DNA of 46,339 nucleotides from a virus (IMGVR_UViG_3300033388_002443:1-46339); one strand, 5' to 3'. Positions 31,798 to 40,263 are shown, counted from the first letter of the stretch. The notes: generated by a model not told the origin, from the letters alone. Made by a program: numbers and translations.

Positions 31798-32007
31798 ATG
31801 GCAGCAAACGACATGGAGATTGGCGAAGTTCGTGAATGGGACGGCAAACGGTATAAAGCTGAGGAAGCGCTTATAGGAATTTGCGACATGTGTGCGTTTG
31901 ATTCTTCAAGTGATTTGTGCGCTGCCAGTGACGCCTTTTTAGGTCGTTGCAGTGCAAGCCTTAGAAAGGACGGCAAACACGTATTTTTCAAAGTAGAATC
32001 CAAATAA
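31798..32007 (+). CDS. Cysteine-containing small protein (69 aa)
   Basis: Start MAANDMEIGEVREWDGKRYK, then ICDMCAFDSSSDLCAAS and RCSAS, four to five cysteines in a metal-site arrangement. Ends HVFFKVESK. TAATG overlap with the next gene. Confidence 0.6.
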   Translation: MAANDMEIGEVREWDGKRYKAEEALIGICDMCAFDSSSDLCAASDAFLGRCSASLRKDGKHVFFKVESK

Positions 32008-32240
32008 TGATTGCAACACTTGTCAAAGAAGTGCTAACTAAGAACATGGGTAAGACGATCAAGGTCTTTAGCGAGCATAGCGGCGAAACCCACAAAGGCT
32101 ATTTGCAGAAGCATGGCAGAAGTTGGCAATTAAAAATAACAGTAGACAAGAAGATCCAACGTTTGTTCTTTCCCACTTGCATCGTTGGTGTCGTGCAACA
32201 AAACCCATTAATCATAAGGTTGAAGAACAAACGCACTTAG
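32007..32240 (+). CDS. Small beta-rich protein (77 aa)
   Basis: Beta strands (GKTIKVFSEHSGETHKGYLQ, then SWQLKITVDKKIQRLFFPT) and a basic end (IIRLKNKRT). An OB-like fold is possible. Not recognised. Confidence 0.55.
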   Translation: MIATLVKEVLTKNMGKTIKVFSEHSGETHKGYLQKHGRSWQLKITVDKKIQRLFFPTCIVGVVQQNPLIIRLKNKRT

Positions 32241-32272
32241 TGTGGGCAAATAGTCAAAATAATTTCAGTGTG

Positions 32273-32310
32273 AGACTTGCGCGAAGTTAAAAGGAGCTTA
32301 ATGTAAGTCT
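32273..32310 (+). promoter_or_regulatory. Start-stop minigene in a hairpin loop
   Basis: A strong ribosome site AAAAGGAG (32289-32296) precedes ATG immediately followed by TAA (32301-32306). AGACTT (32273-32278) can pair with AAGTCT (32305-32310), enclosing the site. It lies upstream of the 32343 gene, whose own start has AGAAGG. A start-stop leader can trap ribosomes or regulate the next gene; this is inferred. Confidence 0.4.
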
Positions 32311-32342
32311 TGTTACAAAACCAAAACAGAAGGCGTATTCAA

Positions 32343-32918
32343 ATGAACAAAAAATCACTCGAAAAGTTGACCGAGATTGTAGAAGCAGGTCAAAACGGGA
32401 TTTTCACAACTGAAAAGCAGCACGGGCCGTTGCTTGAGCTCGGACTCGTTGAAGTTAACAAAAGTGTACCTGACCCTACAAACAAAAACAAGATTGCCAC
32501 GCGGGCAACCAGCAAAGGTATCGCAGCATTGAACATTGCCGCCGTTATCGAAGAAGGAAACGAAGACATGCCAGAACCAACAACCAAGCCTACTTTTGAA
32601 CTCGAAGACGACGTTGCCATTCCAACGGTTCGACGTGGTCGTAGCGGAACCTCGCGCTACCCATTTGATGCAATGACTGTTGGTCAGTCTTTCCATGTTG
32701 CTGCGACGGAAGAAACGCCCGATCCTGCAAAGGGTCTTGCGTCTACCGCTTCCGGTGCCAACCGGCGCTACAGTGTACCCGCTGAGGACGGTCGACTGCG
32801 GATCGACAAGAAAGGCAATGAAGTGCCAGTCATGGTCAAGACTCGCGATTTCATTGTTCGCCGTGTCGATGCGACCGATGTCAAGGGTGAAGGCGCACGG
32901 GTTTTCCGTATTGCATAA
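32343..32918 (+). CDS. DUF7303-like phage protein with N-terminal wHTH
   Basis: A 191-residue protein. The N-terminal part (TRATSKGIAALNIAAVIEEG) suggests a winged helix. An acidic Glu/Pro linker follows, then YPFDAMTVGQSFHV, a segment seen in small phage proteins of the DUF7303 type. Ends VKGEGARVFRIA. Likely single-strand- or DNA-binding in function, but unproven. It closes the early block; a terminator follows at once. Confidence 0.6.
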   Translation: MNKKSLEKLTEIVEAGQNGIFTTEKQHGPLLELGLVEVNKSVPDPTNKNKIATRATSKGIAALNIAAVIEEGNEDMPEPTTKPTFELEDDVAIPTVRRGRSGTSRYPFDAMTVGQSFHVAATEETPDPAKGLASTASGANRRYSVPAEDGRLRIDKKGNEVPVMVKTRDFIVRRVDATDVKGEGARVFRIA

Positions 32919-32938
32919 TTTCTCTTAGCAGAGAGAAA
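32919..32938 (+). other. Hairpin after early block
   Basis: TTTCTCT (32919-32925) / AGAGAAA (32932-32938), 6-nt loop, directly after the 32918 stop and before the terminator. Possibly a pause or 3'-end stabiliser. Confidence 0.4.
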
Positions 32939-32943
32939 GGAGG

Positions 32944-32976
32944 ACGCCCCTAGCGTAAAATCTAGGGGCGTTTTGT
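32944..32976 (+). terminator. Rho-independent terminator after early block
   Basis: 10-bp stem ACGCCCCTAG (32944-32953) / CTAGGGGCGT (32962-32971), then TTTGTTG. It separates early accessory genes from the late block. Confidence 0.8.
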
Positions 32977-33039
32977 TGCAAAGGCTGTATTTAGAGTTAG
33001 CGTAATTACAATTACCATTAATTCTAAAGGGTATTAATT

Positions 33040-33309
33040 ATGTTTAACGTTCTTGCAAATCTTGGAAAAGTAGCAACCCTCGTTGGTGGCGCAAATCCTG
33101 CAATCGCAGGTATTGCAGCAGCGCTTGAAGTGATTGAAGCTATTACCGGCGATGACGATGTTACCTCGTCGGCTCTATATATGGAACTTGCAGCGGATAT
33201 GTCCGAATTGAGCGCTGCTATTATCAGAGCTTCAAAAAACGGCCTTACCAAAGTCGAGCGGGAAGCAATTATTGAAGAGCTCAAAAAGTTGCTACAAGGT
33301 GTCGAATAA
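33040..33309 (+). CDS. Small hydrophobic/amphipathic protein, possible holin-related
   Basis: An 89-residue protein. Residues 5-35 are Ala/Gly-rich hydrophobic (NLGKVATLVGGANPAIAGIA), then acidic and helical to the end. AAAGGG precedes ATG. Next to an XhlA-like membrane protein, so a lysis role is considered, without endolysin support. Confidence 0.5.
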   Translation: MFNVLANLGKVATLVGGANPAIAGIAAALEVIEAITGDDDVTSSALYMELAADMSELSAAIIRASKNGLTKVEREAIIEELKKLLQGVE

Positions 33310-33536
33310 TGGCTGGCGTTACAATTGATCAATGCGACGAGCGTAACGGCAAAACACATGAGCGAATCGACGAAATATCAGATACAGTCTCCCAAATTAA
33401 AGGCGGTATTATCGTTGCTGCTTTTGTGATTGTCATATTTATCACAGGTGTTTTCTACCACATCAACTATCGTTTTTCAAATGTAGAAAGCACACTTAAA
33501 ACGATACAACAAACGTTGAGAACAAAATCGAAATGA
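33309..33536 (+). CDS. XhlA-like single-pass membrane protein
   Basis: A 75-residue protein: soluble helix (NGKTHERIDEISDTVSQIKG), transmembrane helix (GIIVAAFVIVIFITGVFY, 34-51), then an outer helix (SNVESTLKTIQQTL). This is the layout of XhlA/haemolysin-type phage lysis-associated proteins. TAATG overlap with the previous gene. Holin or antiholin-like function is inferred. Confidence 0.55.
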   Translation: MAGVTIDQCDERNGKTHERIDEISDTVSQIKGGIIVAAFVIVIFITGVFYHINYRFSNVESTLKTIQQTLRTKSK

Positions 33537-33760
33537 ATTATTCTAAATGTCAATGCGGCAAGGTTGAAAGCCGGTCTAGTCAAGGACATCGACCATGTGA
33601 GGGTTGCGAGGACTGCGGCACAACTTTTGCGCAAAATCCAAATGACCATAAGAAAAAAGAACCTCATGGGTGGGTGACCCGGACTACGCTTGAAGACGGC
33701 GTTCAAGTCGAAAATAGAACTTATTGCAAAAATTGTTTTAAGAGTAAACCCAAAACTTAA
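33533..33760 (+). CDS. Zinc-finger protein of the late-block start
   Basis: A 75-residue protein with CQCGK, CEGCEDCG and CKNC, enough for two zinc sites. His/Lys-rich middle (NPNDHKKKEPHGWV). Function is unknown. Coupled by ATGA to the membrane-protein gene. Confidence 0.6.
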   Translation: MNYSKCQCGKVESRSSQGHRPCEGCEDCGTTFAQNPNDHKKKEPHGWVTRTTLEDGVQVENRTYCKNCFKSKPKT

Positions 33761-34147
33761 ATGAGATCCCTACTCGACATTTATCAAAAAGACACGACCT
33801 GTTTCAAAGATAGCTCTTTCACAGACGGTGACGGCAACGCTTGGTCAGCGCCGTATCTTTATGAGCAGGTGAAAAAGCTAAAGCTAAAACCTGAAAAGGT
33901 TTGCTTGCGGCATTTGAATATTTGTCAATTACCTTGGTCAAAAGGCAGCATTGTGTCGATTGACGATTTTTTGTATCATTCTGTTAGAGTTCAAAATGCG
34001 GATGCTTCAATTCCCATTATTATCGGCTGGGACGGTTTCATAATGGACGGCTGGCATAGGATCGTCAAAGCCGCGCTTGAAGGTAAAAAGACAATAAAAG
34101 GGTACCGGTTCGAATGTTATGTTGAACCTGAAAACACAACAACTTGA
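33761..34147 (+). CDS. ParB/sulfiredoxin-like domain protein
   Basis: A 128-residue protein. The segment IPIIIGWDGFIMDGWHRIVK near residues 85-105 matches the ParB-N/Srx motif (DG.HR). ParB-like proteins of this size occur beside phage terminase genes. No CTP-binding or HTH domain is present, so it is a stand-alone ParB-N fold. It may act in DNA packaging or as a nuclease; uncertain. Confidence 0.65.
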   Translation: MRSLLDIYQKDTTCFKDSSFTDGDGNAWSAPYLYEQVKKLKLKPEKVCLRHLNICQLPWSKGSIVSIDDFLYHSVRVQNADASIPIIIGWDGFIMDGWHRIVKAALEGKKTIKGYRFECYVEPENTTT

Positions 34148-34595
34148 CTTGAAGCTTGCATTTGCAAAGCTGCTATTAAAGACGCCTGACGATCCGTTCA
34201 AGGCAGCTTTAGCGTTACTTCCTGCAAAGGAGGATTTGAGCACTGCGCTCAAAATTGCTCATGAGTGGCCTGTTGACCCTGACGTGATAGCAGCTAGAGA
34301 CGGAGCGCTAAAAGACGACGGGCCGCTTTCGTTTTTGCCCACAAAAGCAGAGGCTTGCCGACATATTTGGGATAAGGCGACTAAAGGGATAATGGAACCT
34401 GACGAGTATACAAGGATGATGAAACTCTATTGCGATACAATGGGCTTTATAGAGAAACCTCAGACTACCGTTCAAAACAATGTTCAAAACGTGCAAAGTA
34501 ACGTAATGGTCATTAAGGACGGTGGATCGGATGAAGACTGGGAAACGGGTTTAAGAAAACAACAAGAGACGTTGCTAAATGTCAGCACCTCTTGA
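34119..34595 (+). CDS. Putative terminase small subunit
   Basis: A 158-residue, mainly helical protein overlapping the ParB-like gene by 29 bases and the large terminase by 17. Residues ~15-60 (LLLKTPDDPFKAALALLPAK) and a C-terminal Asn/Gln-rich tail fit small terminases by position and size. No clear HTH can be seen. The assignment is by context. Confidence 0.6.
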   Translation: MLNLKTQQLDLKLAFAKLLLKTPDDPFKAALALLPAKEDLSTALKIAHEWPVDPDVIAARDGALKDDGPLSFLPTKAEACRHIWDKATKGIMEPDEYTRMMKLYCDTMGFIEKPQTTVQNNVQNVQSNVMVIKDGGSDEDWETGLRKQQETLLNVSTS

Positions 34596-36231
34596 CGAAG
34601 AATTACTTACTCAGCTAAAAGCAAAAGGGCTAAGCAACCCTAACGTTGTTTGGCGACCGATCCCGAATAGCTCTCAGCAGTACGCTATTGACACGCGCTG
34701 CCACCATACCTTGTATCACGGGACACGTGGACCCGGTAAGACAATCACGCAGTTGATGCGGTTTAGGCGTCGTGTGGGGCTTGGATACGGCTCGTTCTGG
34801 AGGGGTGTAATTTTCGATACGGAATTTAAGAACCTATCAGATTTGGTCGCTCAATCAAAGCGGTTTTTTAGTCAATTTGACGACGGGGCAAAGTTCCTTG
34901 CGTCCGCCTCAGAGTATAAATGGGTTTGGCCAAGCGGTGAACAACTGCTGTTCCGGCATGTCAAACGGATTGGTGACTACGATAGCTTTCATGGTCATGA
35001 GTACCCGTTTTTAGGTTGGAACGAGCTCACGAAGCACCCTACCGCCGAACTGTACGACAAAATGATGAGTACTAACCGTTCGTCATTTGTTCCAGAAATC
35101 CACACCCCGAAGGATTCAAAAGGCAATTGGCTAACGCCGAACGGCGAACCTCTACCCCCAATTCCATTGGAAGTATTCAGCACCACAAACCCAAGTGGAG
35201 GCGGTCACAATTGGGTTAAACGCAGGTTCATAAATTGCGCTGAAAATGGCGAAGTTGTTCGAAGGACGTTCGAAGTGTTTGACCCACGAACACAGCAAGA
35301 CGTTGAAGTTGTCAAAACGCAAGTTGCTATATTCGGATCGTATCGGGAAAACATTTACTTGTCAGCCGACTACATTGCAGAGCTCGATAGGCTAACGGAT
35401 AGCGATCCAAACTTGAAACGAGCTTGGTTGTTTGGCGATTGGAATGTGACAGCAGGGGGCGCAATCGACGACCTTTGGAACATCAAAGTTCACTCTATCG
35501 ACAGGTTTCCTATTCCGAGCAACTGGTATGTTGATAGATCGATGGATTGGGGCAGCGTGCATCCCTTTAGTGTGGGCTGGTGGGCAGAAGCAAACGGCGA
35601 AGAAGTGACTTTGGAAAACGGTTCGACATTTTGCCCCGAACCTGGTAGCTTAATTCAAATCGCAGATTGGTACGGAACTAAAGAAATTGGCACAAATCGA
35701 GGTTTGAAACTAAGTGCCAATGACGTTGGAGCGGGCATAAAGGCACGCGAAATTGAATTAATGGCTAAGGGTTGGATTTCGCGCCAACCTAATATAGGCC
35801 CCGCTGATACAAAAGGCGGCGGAAATACCGATACTACAGAAGAAAGCATAAACGACAAAATGGCCAAAGTCGGTATTCGTTGGTCAAATCCGAACAAGAA
35901 GAAAGACAGCAGGATTCAAGGATTGCAGTTGTTACGCGACAGGCTAGAGGCTGCAAACAGAGGTGAGGGGCCGGGTATATATTTTATGCGCAATTGTGTA
36001 GGATCAATTGAAACACTACCTCCAATACCGCGCGATCAGATTAAAATCGATGATGTGGATACTCATTCAGAGGATCACTGCTATGATATGGTAAGATATC
36101 GTGTTTTGAAAGGCAACAAAAGACCCATATCCGGCGGCGGTTGGTTTTCTACTCCTGCTCCAATTCCGGTTTTATCGGAAGCCGAGCAGCAGGTTCAAGC
36201 CGCTCGTCGTTCAAGTGGAAGTTATTACTAA
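34579..36231 (+). CDS. Terminase large subunit
   Basis: A 550-residue packaging motor. ATPase: GTRGPGKT Walker A (~48-55) and FLGWNEL as Walker B with Asn148 before Glu149 instead of the usual Asp-Glu pair. Nuclease: SMDWGS near residue 320 and further acidic residues towards DTHSEDHCYD. Packages DNA into the prohead through the portal. Whether the WNE variant is typical of this subgroup is not certain. RBS lies inside the small-subunit gene. Confidence 0.88.
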   Translation: MSAPLDEELLTQLKAKGLSNPNVVWRPIPNSSQQYAIDTRCHHTLYHGTRGPGKTITQLMRFRRRVGLGYGSFWRGVIFDTEFKNLSDLVAQSKRFFSQFDDGAKFLASASEYKWVWPSGEQLLFRHVKRIGDYDSFHGHEYPFLGWNELTKHPTAELYDKMMSTNRSSFVPEIHTPKDSKGNWLTPNGEPLPPIPLEVFSTTNPSGGGHNWVKRRFINCAENGEVVRRTFEVFDPRTQQDVEVVKTQVAIFGSYRENIYLSADYIAELDRLTDSDPNLKRAWLFGDWNVTAGGAIDDLWNIKVHSIDRFPIPSNWYVDRSMDWGSVHPFSVGWWAEANGEEVTLENGSTFCPEPGSLIQIADWYGTKEIGTNRGLKLSANDVGAGIKAREIELMAKGWISRQPNIGPADTKGGGNTDTTEESINDKMAKVGIRWSNPNKKKDSRIQGLQLLRDRLEAANRGEGPGIYFMRNCVGSIETLPPIPRDQIKIDDVDTHSEDHCYDMVRYRVLKGNKRPISGGGWFSTPAPIPVLSEAEQQVQAARRSSGSYY

Positions 36232-36245
36232 AGAGAGATTGAAAA

Positions 36246-37697
36246 ATGCCAGCTAAAAAAAGTCTAGTTGTAAACGACCAATACGCGAAATTTGCTAACG
36301 TTTGGTCAAAAATGCGCGATAGTTTGGAAAGTGAAGAGCATATGAAAAACCGCTCTTTGCAACAAAACACAGGTAACTTGGACGGTAGAGCCGAACTAAA
36401 GGCAATTACTACATTTACGCAATACTTACGCCCTACTGATTCAATGCGCAGACTTGGCGAACTAGGCTATCAGCGTTTTTGTGATTACATCTATAGGGCG
36501 AAGTATTACCCGTTCCCGGCTGAACTTCGCTCACAGTCTTTGGGGTTGATTGAAAACGAACCTGCTGTGTTTGACTTGCCGCCGCGAATGGAATTTATGC
36601 GCGAAGATGCAACAACTGATAAAGAATCGCTTGCAAAAGTAATGAGTATCATCAACACAGAGCAGCTTGAAGTTGCCCGAGTAGGTTTGTTGCTCAATCC
36701 TAGCAACGATGCGGAAAAGCCGTTTAACGTCGGCACTTATCATGCTGAAACAATTCTGGATTGGAATGAAATTGTATTAGCGAATTCGGAAACCACATTG
36801 GACTGGATTAAGATTCAAACGGACGAATGCGATTCGGAAGGCAATGTTATTTATTTGATTTTGGCGCTCGATGCAGAAAGAACCGTCTATTTCCAATACA
36901 AAACGACAAACGACAAAACACAATACGGCGAGGGTTTCGCCGAAGATGACAAGTACATTGTGGATAGTTACATTGAACCTAAAGCGGCAGAATCAACTTT
37001 AGATCAAATTCCGTTTGTAATCATCAACGTTATTAAATTGGGCTCTGACATTGAAAGGCCGTTTTTAGAATCAGTAACAGACGCGGCCGTTTCGCTGTTC
37101 AGAGCATCCGCACACCACGAAGACGCCTTGTTTTGGGGCGGTGAAAGCTCGCTATTTACAAAAGGCTACGGCCTGGATGAAAAGGACGACACTATATATG
37201 TAGGCAACGGTGCGAGTAACAAATCAAATGCCGATTATGCTGACGCCAAATATGTTACAATGGGGACGGACGGCATTGAACCTAGAGCAAGCAACACAAA
37301 AGCGTTGTTTGAGTATTGCGTAAGCCTTGGCGTTGATCTGTTGAATAAAGGCACTGAGAGCGGTGCTGCGCTGAATATTCGTTCAAACGTTAAAACAGCC
37401 TCACTTAAAACGTTGGCTTTGACTGGTGCTTTGGGTCTTCAGACTCTTTTGCGGATCGGCGCTAAGTGGCTGAGTTTGGACGTTGACGCTGTAATCGTAA
37501 CAGCAAATACTACTTTCGCCGACGTCAGGTATACAGCAGAAGACTTTGAGAAGTTCTCTTTAATGGTCAACGTTGGCGCAATGAGAGCCACTGATTTGTA
37601 TCAACTCCAGAAAAAGCACGATATCACCACAGCTGAGAATTTTGAAGATTGGGAGAAAGATCTTAAAAATTCAGAACCTGCAAACAACAGTGAATAG
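36246..37697 (+). CDS. Portal protein (DUF4055-type)
   Basis: A 483-residue protein. It begins with a basic segment, then YLRPTDSMRRLGELGYQRF and AKYYPFPAELRSQSLGLI, hallmarks of DUF4055 portal proteins. The C-terminal helix is acidic. It forms the dodecameric vertex through which DNA enters. Fourteen bases separate it from the terminase. Confidence 0.85.
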   Translation: MPAKKSLVVNDQYAKFANVWSKMRDSLESEEHMKNRSLQQNTGNLDGRAELKAITTFTQYLRPTDSMRRLGELGYQRFCDYIYRAKYYPFPAELRSQSLGLIENEPAVFDLPPRMEFMREDATTDKESLAKVMSIINTEQLEVARVGLLLNPSNDAEKPFNVGTYHAETILDWNEIVLANSETTLDWIKIQTDECDSEGNVIYLILALDAERTVYFQYKTTNDKTQYGEGFAEDDKYIVDSYIEPKAAESTLDQIPFVIINVIKLGSDIERPFLESVTDAAVSLFRASAHHEDALFWGGESSLFTKGYGLDEKDDTIYVGNGASNKSNADYADAKYVTMGTDGIEPRASNTKALFEYCVSLGVDLLNKGTESGAALNIRSNVKTASLKTLALTGALGLQTLLRIGAKWLSLDVDAVIVTANTTFADVRYTAEDFEKFSLMVNVGAMRATDLYQLQKKHDITTAENFEDWEKDLKNSEPANNSE

Positions 37698-37714
37698 AAA
37701 TTGGAATATTATAC

Positions 37715-37743
37715 TTGACAAATTTCATTTGTTGAGCTAAATA
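37715..37743 (+). promoter_or_regulatory. Candidate promoter before the capsid genes
   Basis: Perfect TTGACA (37715-37720), 17-bp spacer, weak TAAATA (37738-37743). A hairpin GCGGA-TGT-TCCGC (37780-37792) lies before the RBS AAAGG of the scaffold gene. Confidence 0.4.
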
Positions 37744-37805
37744 TTAGATATTAGGATGTTTCCTACAATATCAATTAATGCGGATGTTCCGCTAAAAGGT
37801 GAACG

Positions 37806-38513
37806 ATGAGATTACAAGCAAGTTACGACACCGCGTCGGATGTTCCGGCAGGCTACGAAAGCGCATACACTGAGCAAGACGGCAAGTCCGTTTTCAACGG
37901 TGGCGAGTTCGAATTCAAAAGCGAAGCAGATGTTTCGTCTATGAAAACGGCAAAAGACCACGTAAAAAGCCAACTATCAGAAGCAGAAACAAAGCTCAAG
38001 GCTTTCGCGGGCATTGACCCGAAAAAGCATCGCCTTATGCTTGATGAAGTTGATGTTTTGCGGGCCAAGTCTAAAGGTGGTGGTAACGATGAAGAGACAA
38101 TCAAAGCAATTGTTGATGCTCGTGTAGCTCGCGCTACTGAAGATTTGACAACTGCCAACGGCACTCTTACGGATAAAAACAACAAGTTGGAAGGCTTCAA
38201 AAGTAAGACTGAAAAGAGTTCTGCCATTAATGAAGTGTTGGGAAAACACGTCAGCAAAGACGCCCTTTCCGATGCTAAATTTATCGTAGGCTCTGCAATC
38301 GAACGCCAAGCCGATGGTAGCTTTATGAGCAACGGTGAGGCGGGTTTTGAGAAAGGTCTTACTGTCGAGCAGCTTGTTGCGAAAGGTTTGGAATCTCGTC
38401 CTCACTGGAAAAAGCAGAACACACCGGGACACGGCGCAGGCGGTGCTAACGGCGGTGGCGCTTTGAATAAACGTACTCAGCTTGACGGTTGCAGGTACGG
38501 CAACGAGAGCTGA
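37806..38513 (+). CDS. Capsid scaffolding protein
   Basis: A 235-residue, charged, helical protein between portal and capsid: SEADVSSMKTAKDHVKSQLS, a long coiled-coil-like stretch, then a Gly-rich tail (GHGAGGANGGGALN). Scaffold proteins of this type are removed on maturation. After the stop, another frame is open to 38571 with a helical product, so a late frameshift or sequencing slip is possible; no slippery site was found. Confidence 0.75.
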   Translation: MRLQASYDTASDVPAGYESAYTEQDGKSVFNGGEFEFKSEADVSSMKTAKDHVKSQLSEAETKLKAFAGIDPKKHRLMLDEVDVLRAKSKGGGNDEETIKAIVDARVARATEDLTTANGTLTDKNNKLEGFKSKTEKSSAINEVLGKHVSKDALSDAKFIVGSAIERQADGSFMSNGEAGFEKGLTVEQLVAKGLESRPHWKKQNTPGHGAGGANGGGALNKRTQLDGCRYGNES

Positions 38514-38572
38514 AAAGACAGAAATGACAACGCTAGCCGCTGAAATCAAAGCGGAGCAACAAGGACAATAAA

Positions 38573-39739
38573 ATGAGTTTCGAACTAGGTATTTTTACCG
38601 ATCTTGATGATGCAAACTCGATTGCCGATCCCATGGTAATGGTTCGCGCCGCTGCTATTAAATTGCCGATGAATAAAGGCAGAGTGTGGGAAGACGCAGC
38701 AATTGAAACAGACCCTGATTCCAACCGTAAGTTTGATATCTATTCCCGCAGTGAGACCCCGCGTGCAGGTACGATCGGTACGGGTGGTGTTGACGATACC
38801 GTTGTCGTCTTCCCGATTACTGCTACCGCCGGTTTGATCAAGGGCCTTGTATTGAATGTAGCAGGCGAGTACGTAGTTATCAAAACAGTCGATAGCGCAA
38901 CGCAAATTACAGTTCGCGAACGTGGCGCTGCTGGCACCACCGCAGCTGCCCACCTTGTGACAGTTGCCTTTACTGTTGTTGGTTCTGCAATTGATGACGT
39001 TGACCTGAAGGATATCAGTTCGGTCAATGAAATCACCAACGTTTATCAGAATTACATGCAGACGACCGCAGAGCCCATTGATTATACGCGCGGCGGTACG
39101 CTTGACCCTCGTAAGGGTTTAACCACCACCCAGCTTGCACTGTTGGAAGAAGAAGCACTCTTGCGTGTTGCAAAGGGCATTTCGACGACTGCAATCTTTG
39201 GTTTGAAAGCCACTAAGGCCGGTGACAACCCTTGGATGACTGCCGGGCTTCTCCAGCAGCTTTCCGACGCTACTGGTGGTCGTTTGGTTATGACCTATGC
39301 TGTTGACGGTGCTTTGACTGAAGTAGCGCTCAAAGCGGCTTTGCGTGAAGTCACCGACCGTGGTACGCCGACCGATATCTATTGCTCCAGTGCAAACAAA
39401 GATATCTTCAATGAGTTCCTTGGCACATCCGCTGCGACTCAGATCAGTGTTAATACTGAAATGGTCAACACGACCGCCGGGTATTATGTTGATTCGTACA
39501 ACTATGAAGGTCTTGTCCTTAACGTCAAGATTGACGCCGATATGCCCAATGACCAAATTGCAATTTGCAATATGAATCAGGTCTTTAAGGGCTGGAAGAA
39601 GGGCGACGCGTTGCAACTCGAAAAGCAACCTGACGCCTCTAGCCGTGAACATCGCGCCGCTTACAACGGCTCGTACTTCCTGGCTGTTGAAAACGTAGGG
39701 TATGAGCATATCCTGCTGACCGGTATCACCACGTCGTAA
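38573..39739 (+). CDS. Major capsid protein (DUF5309, SU10-type)
   Basis: A 388-residue protein. The pattern TRGGTLDPRKGLTTTQLALLE is followed by GRLVMTYAVDGALTEVALKA and a C-terminal RAAYNGSYFLAVENVGYEHI. The family is the DUF5309/SU10-like HK97-fold capsids. The early part (VFPITATAGLIKGLVLNV) forms an inserted domain. A strong terminator follows, which suits a highly expressed gene. Confidence 0.85.
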   Translation: MSFELGIFTDLDDANSIADPMVMVRAAAIKLPMNKGRVWEDAAIETDPDSNRKFDIYSRSETPRAGTIGTGGVDDTVVVFPITATAGLIKGLVLNVAGEYVVIKTVDSATQITVRERGAAGTTAAAHLVTVAFTVVGSAIDDVDLKDISSVNEITNVYQNYMQTTAEPIDYTRGGTLDPRKGLTTTQLALLEEEALLRVAKGISTTAIFGLKATKAGDNPWMTAGLLQQLSDATGGRLVMTYAVDGALTEVALKAALREVTDRGTPTDIYCSSANKDIFNEFLGTSAATQISVNTEMVNTTAGYYVDSYNYEGLVLNVKIDADMPNDQIAICNMNQVFKGWKKGDALQLEKQPDASSREHRAAYNGSYFLAVENVGYEHILLTGITTS

Positions 39740-39748
39740 AGCTGATTG

Positions 39749-39779
39749 AAGGGCGGTTGAAATACACCGCCCTTTTTCT
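39749..39779 (+). terminator. Rho-independent terminator after capsid gene
   Basis: 9-bp stem AAGGGCGGT (39749-39757) / ACCGCCCTT (39766-39774), 8-nt loop, followed by a T-run. It may partly terminate or set the capsid:tail ratio, since late genes continue. Confidence 0.85.
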
Positions 39780-39816
39780 TTCCCTTTCCTTTTCAATACC
39801 AAAACGAGCGATTTGT

Positions 39817-40263
39817 ATGAGTCCGTCAAAAAGCGCAGAAGAAGTAAAAGCAGCATGGGTGCCTAATGTACCCGAAGATGCTAAGCAACTCGGCACGCCT
39901 CCCGAAGAAACGGGCGAAGCTAAAGCCAAAGAAGCAGACACAAACAACAACGGCAATGTTGACAGTTTTGAACTGCCCGAAAGGACCGACGGCGCAAAAA
40001 AGCTGATTAAAGAACATCAGATTTCCGACGAAGATGTTTTGAAAATCAAAGCTTCCGGCAAAGAAGGCAAGCTTACGCAAGCCGACGTTGAGGAGTTTCT
40101 TGCTGCCAAAGATGCCGAGCCTGAATGTGCAATGGCTTTGATTTTCTCCTGTTCGGGCTGGTGCGAAAAGCTCAAACGTTCCTATCGACAGGGTGTTTAT
40201 CATCCCAAGACGAAAGAAGAGTTTGAAGCTTTGAAACGTCATGGCAAAGTGTTCAAAGGTTAA
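39817..40263 (+). CDS. Virion-region protein with EF-hand-like loop and E3-binding-like segment
   Basis: A 148-residue protein (ATG 39817; the frame extends upstream to 39757, through the terminator's T-run, so the later start is preferred). Residues 41-52 (DTNNNGNVDSFE) match the EF-hand calcium loop at all main ligand positions. Residues 55-97 (GAKKLIKEHQIS..KASGKEGKLTQADVEEFL) resemble the peripheral subunit-binding (E3-binding) domain. The C-terminal part has CSGWCEKLKR. It lies between capsid and connector genes, so a head-associated, perhaps Ca-dependent, protein is inferred. Confidence 0.6.
   Translation: MSPSKSAEEVKAAWVPNVPEDAKQLGTPPEETGEAKAKEADTNNNGNVDSFELPERTDGAKKLIKEHQISDEDVLKIKASGKEGKLTQADVEEFLAAKDAEPECAMALIFSCSGWCEKLKRSYRQGVYHPKTKEEFEALKRHGKVFKG

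Noticed and set aside
37853-38549. Two minus-strand frames in the scaffold region
   Set aside because: Opposite a clear scaffold gene in a one-direction block; composition is that of shadows.
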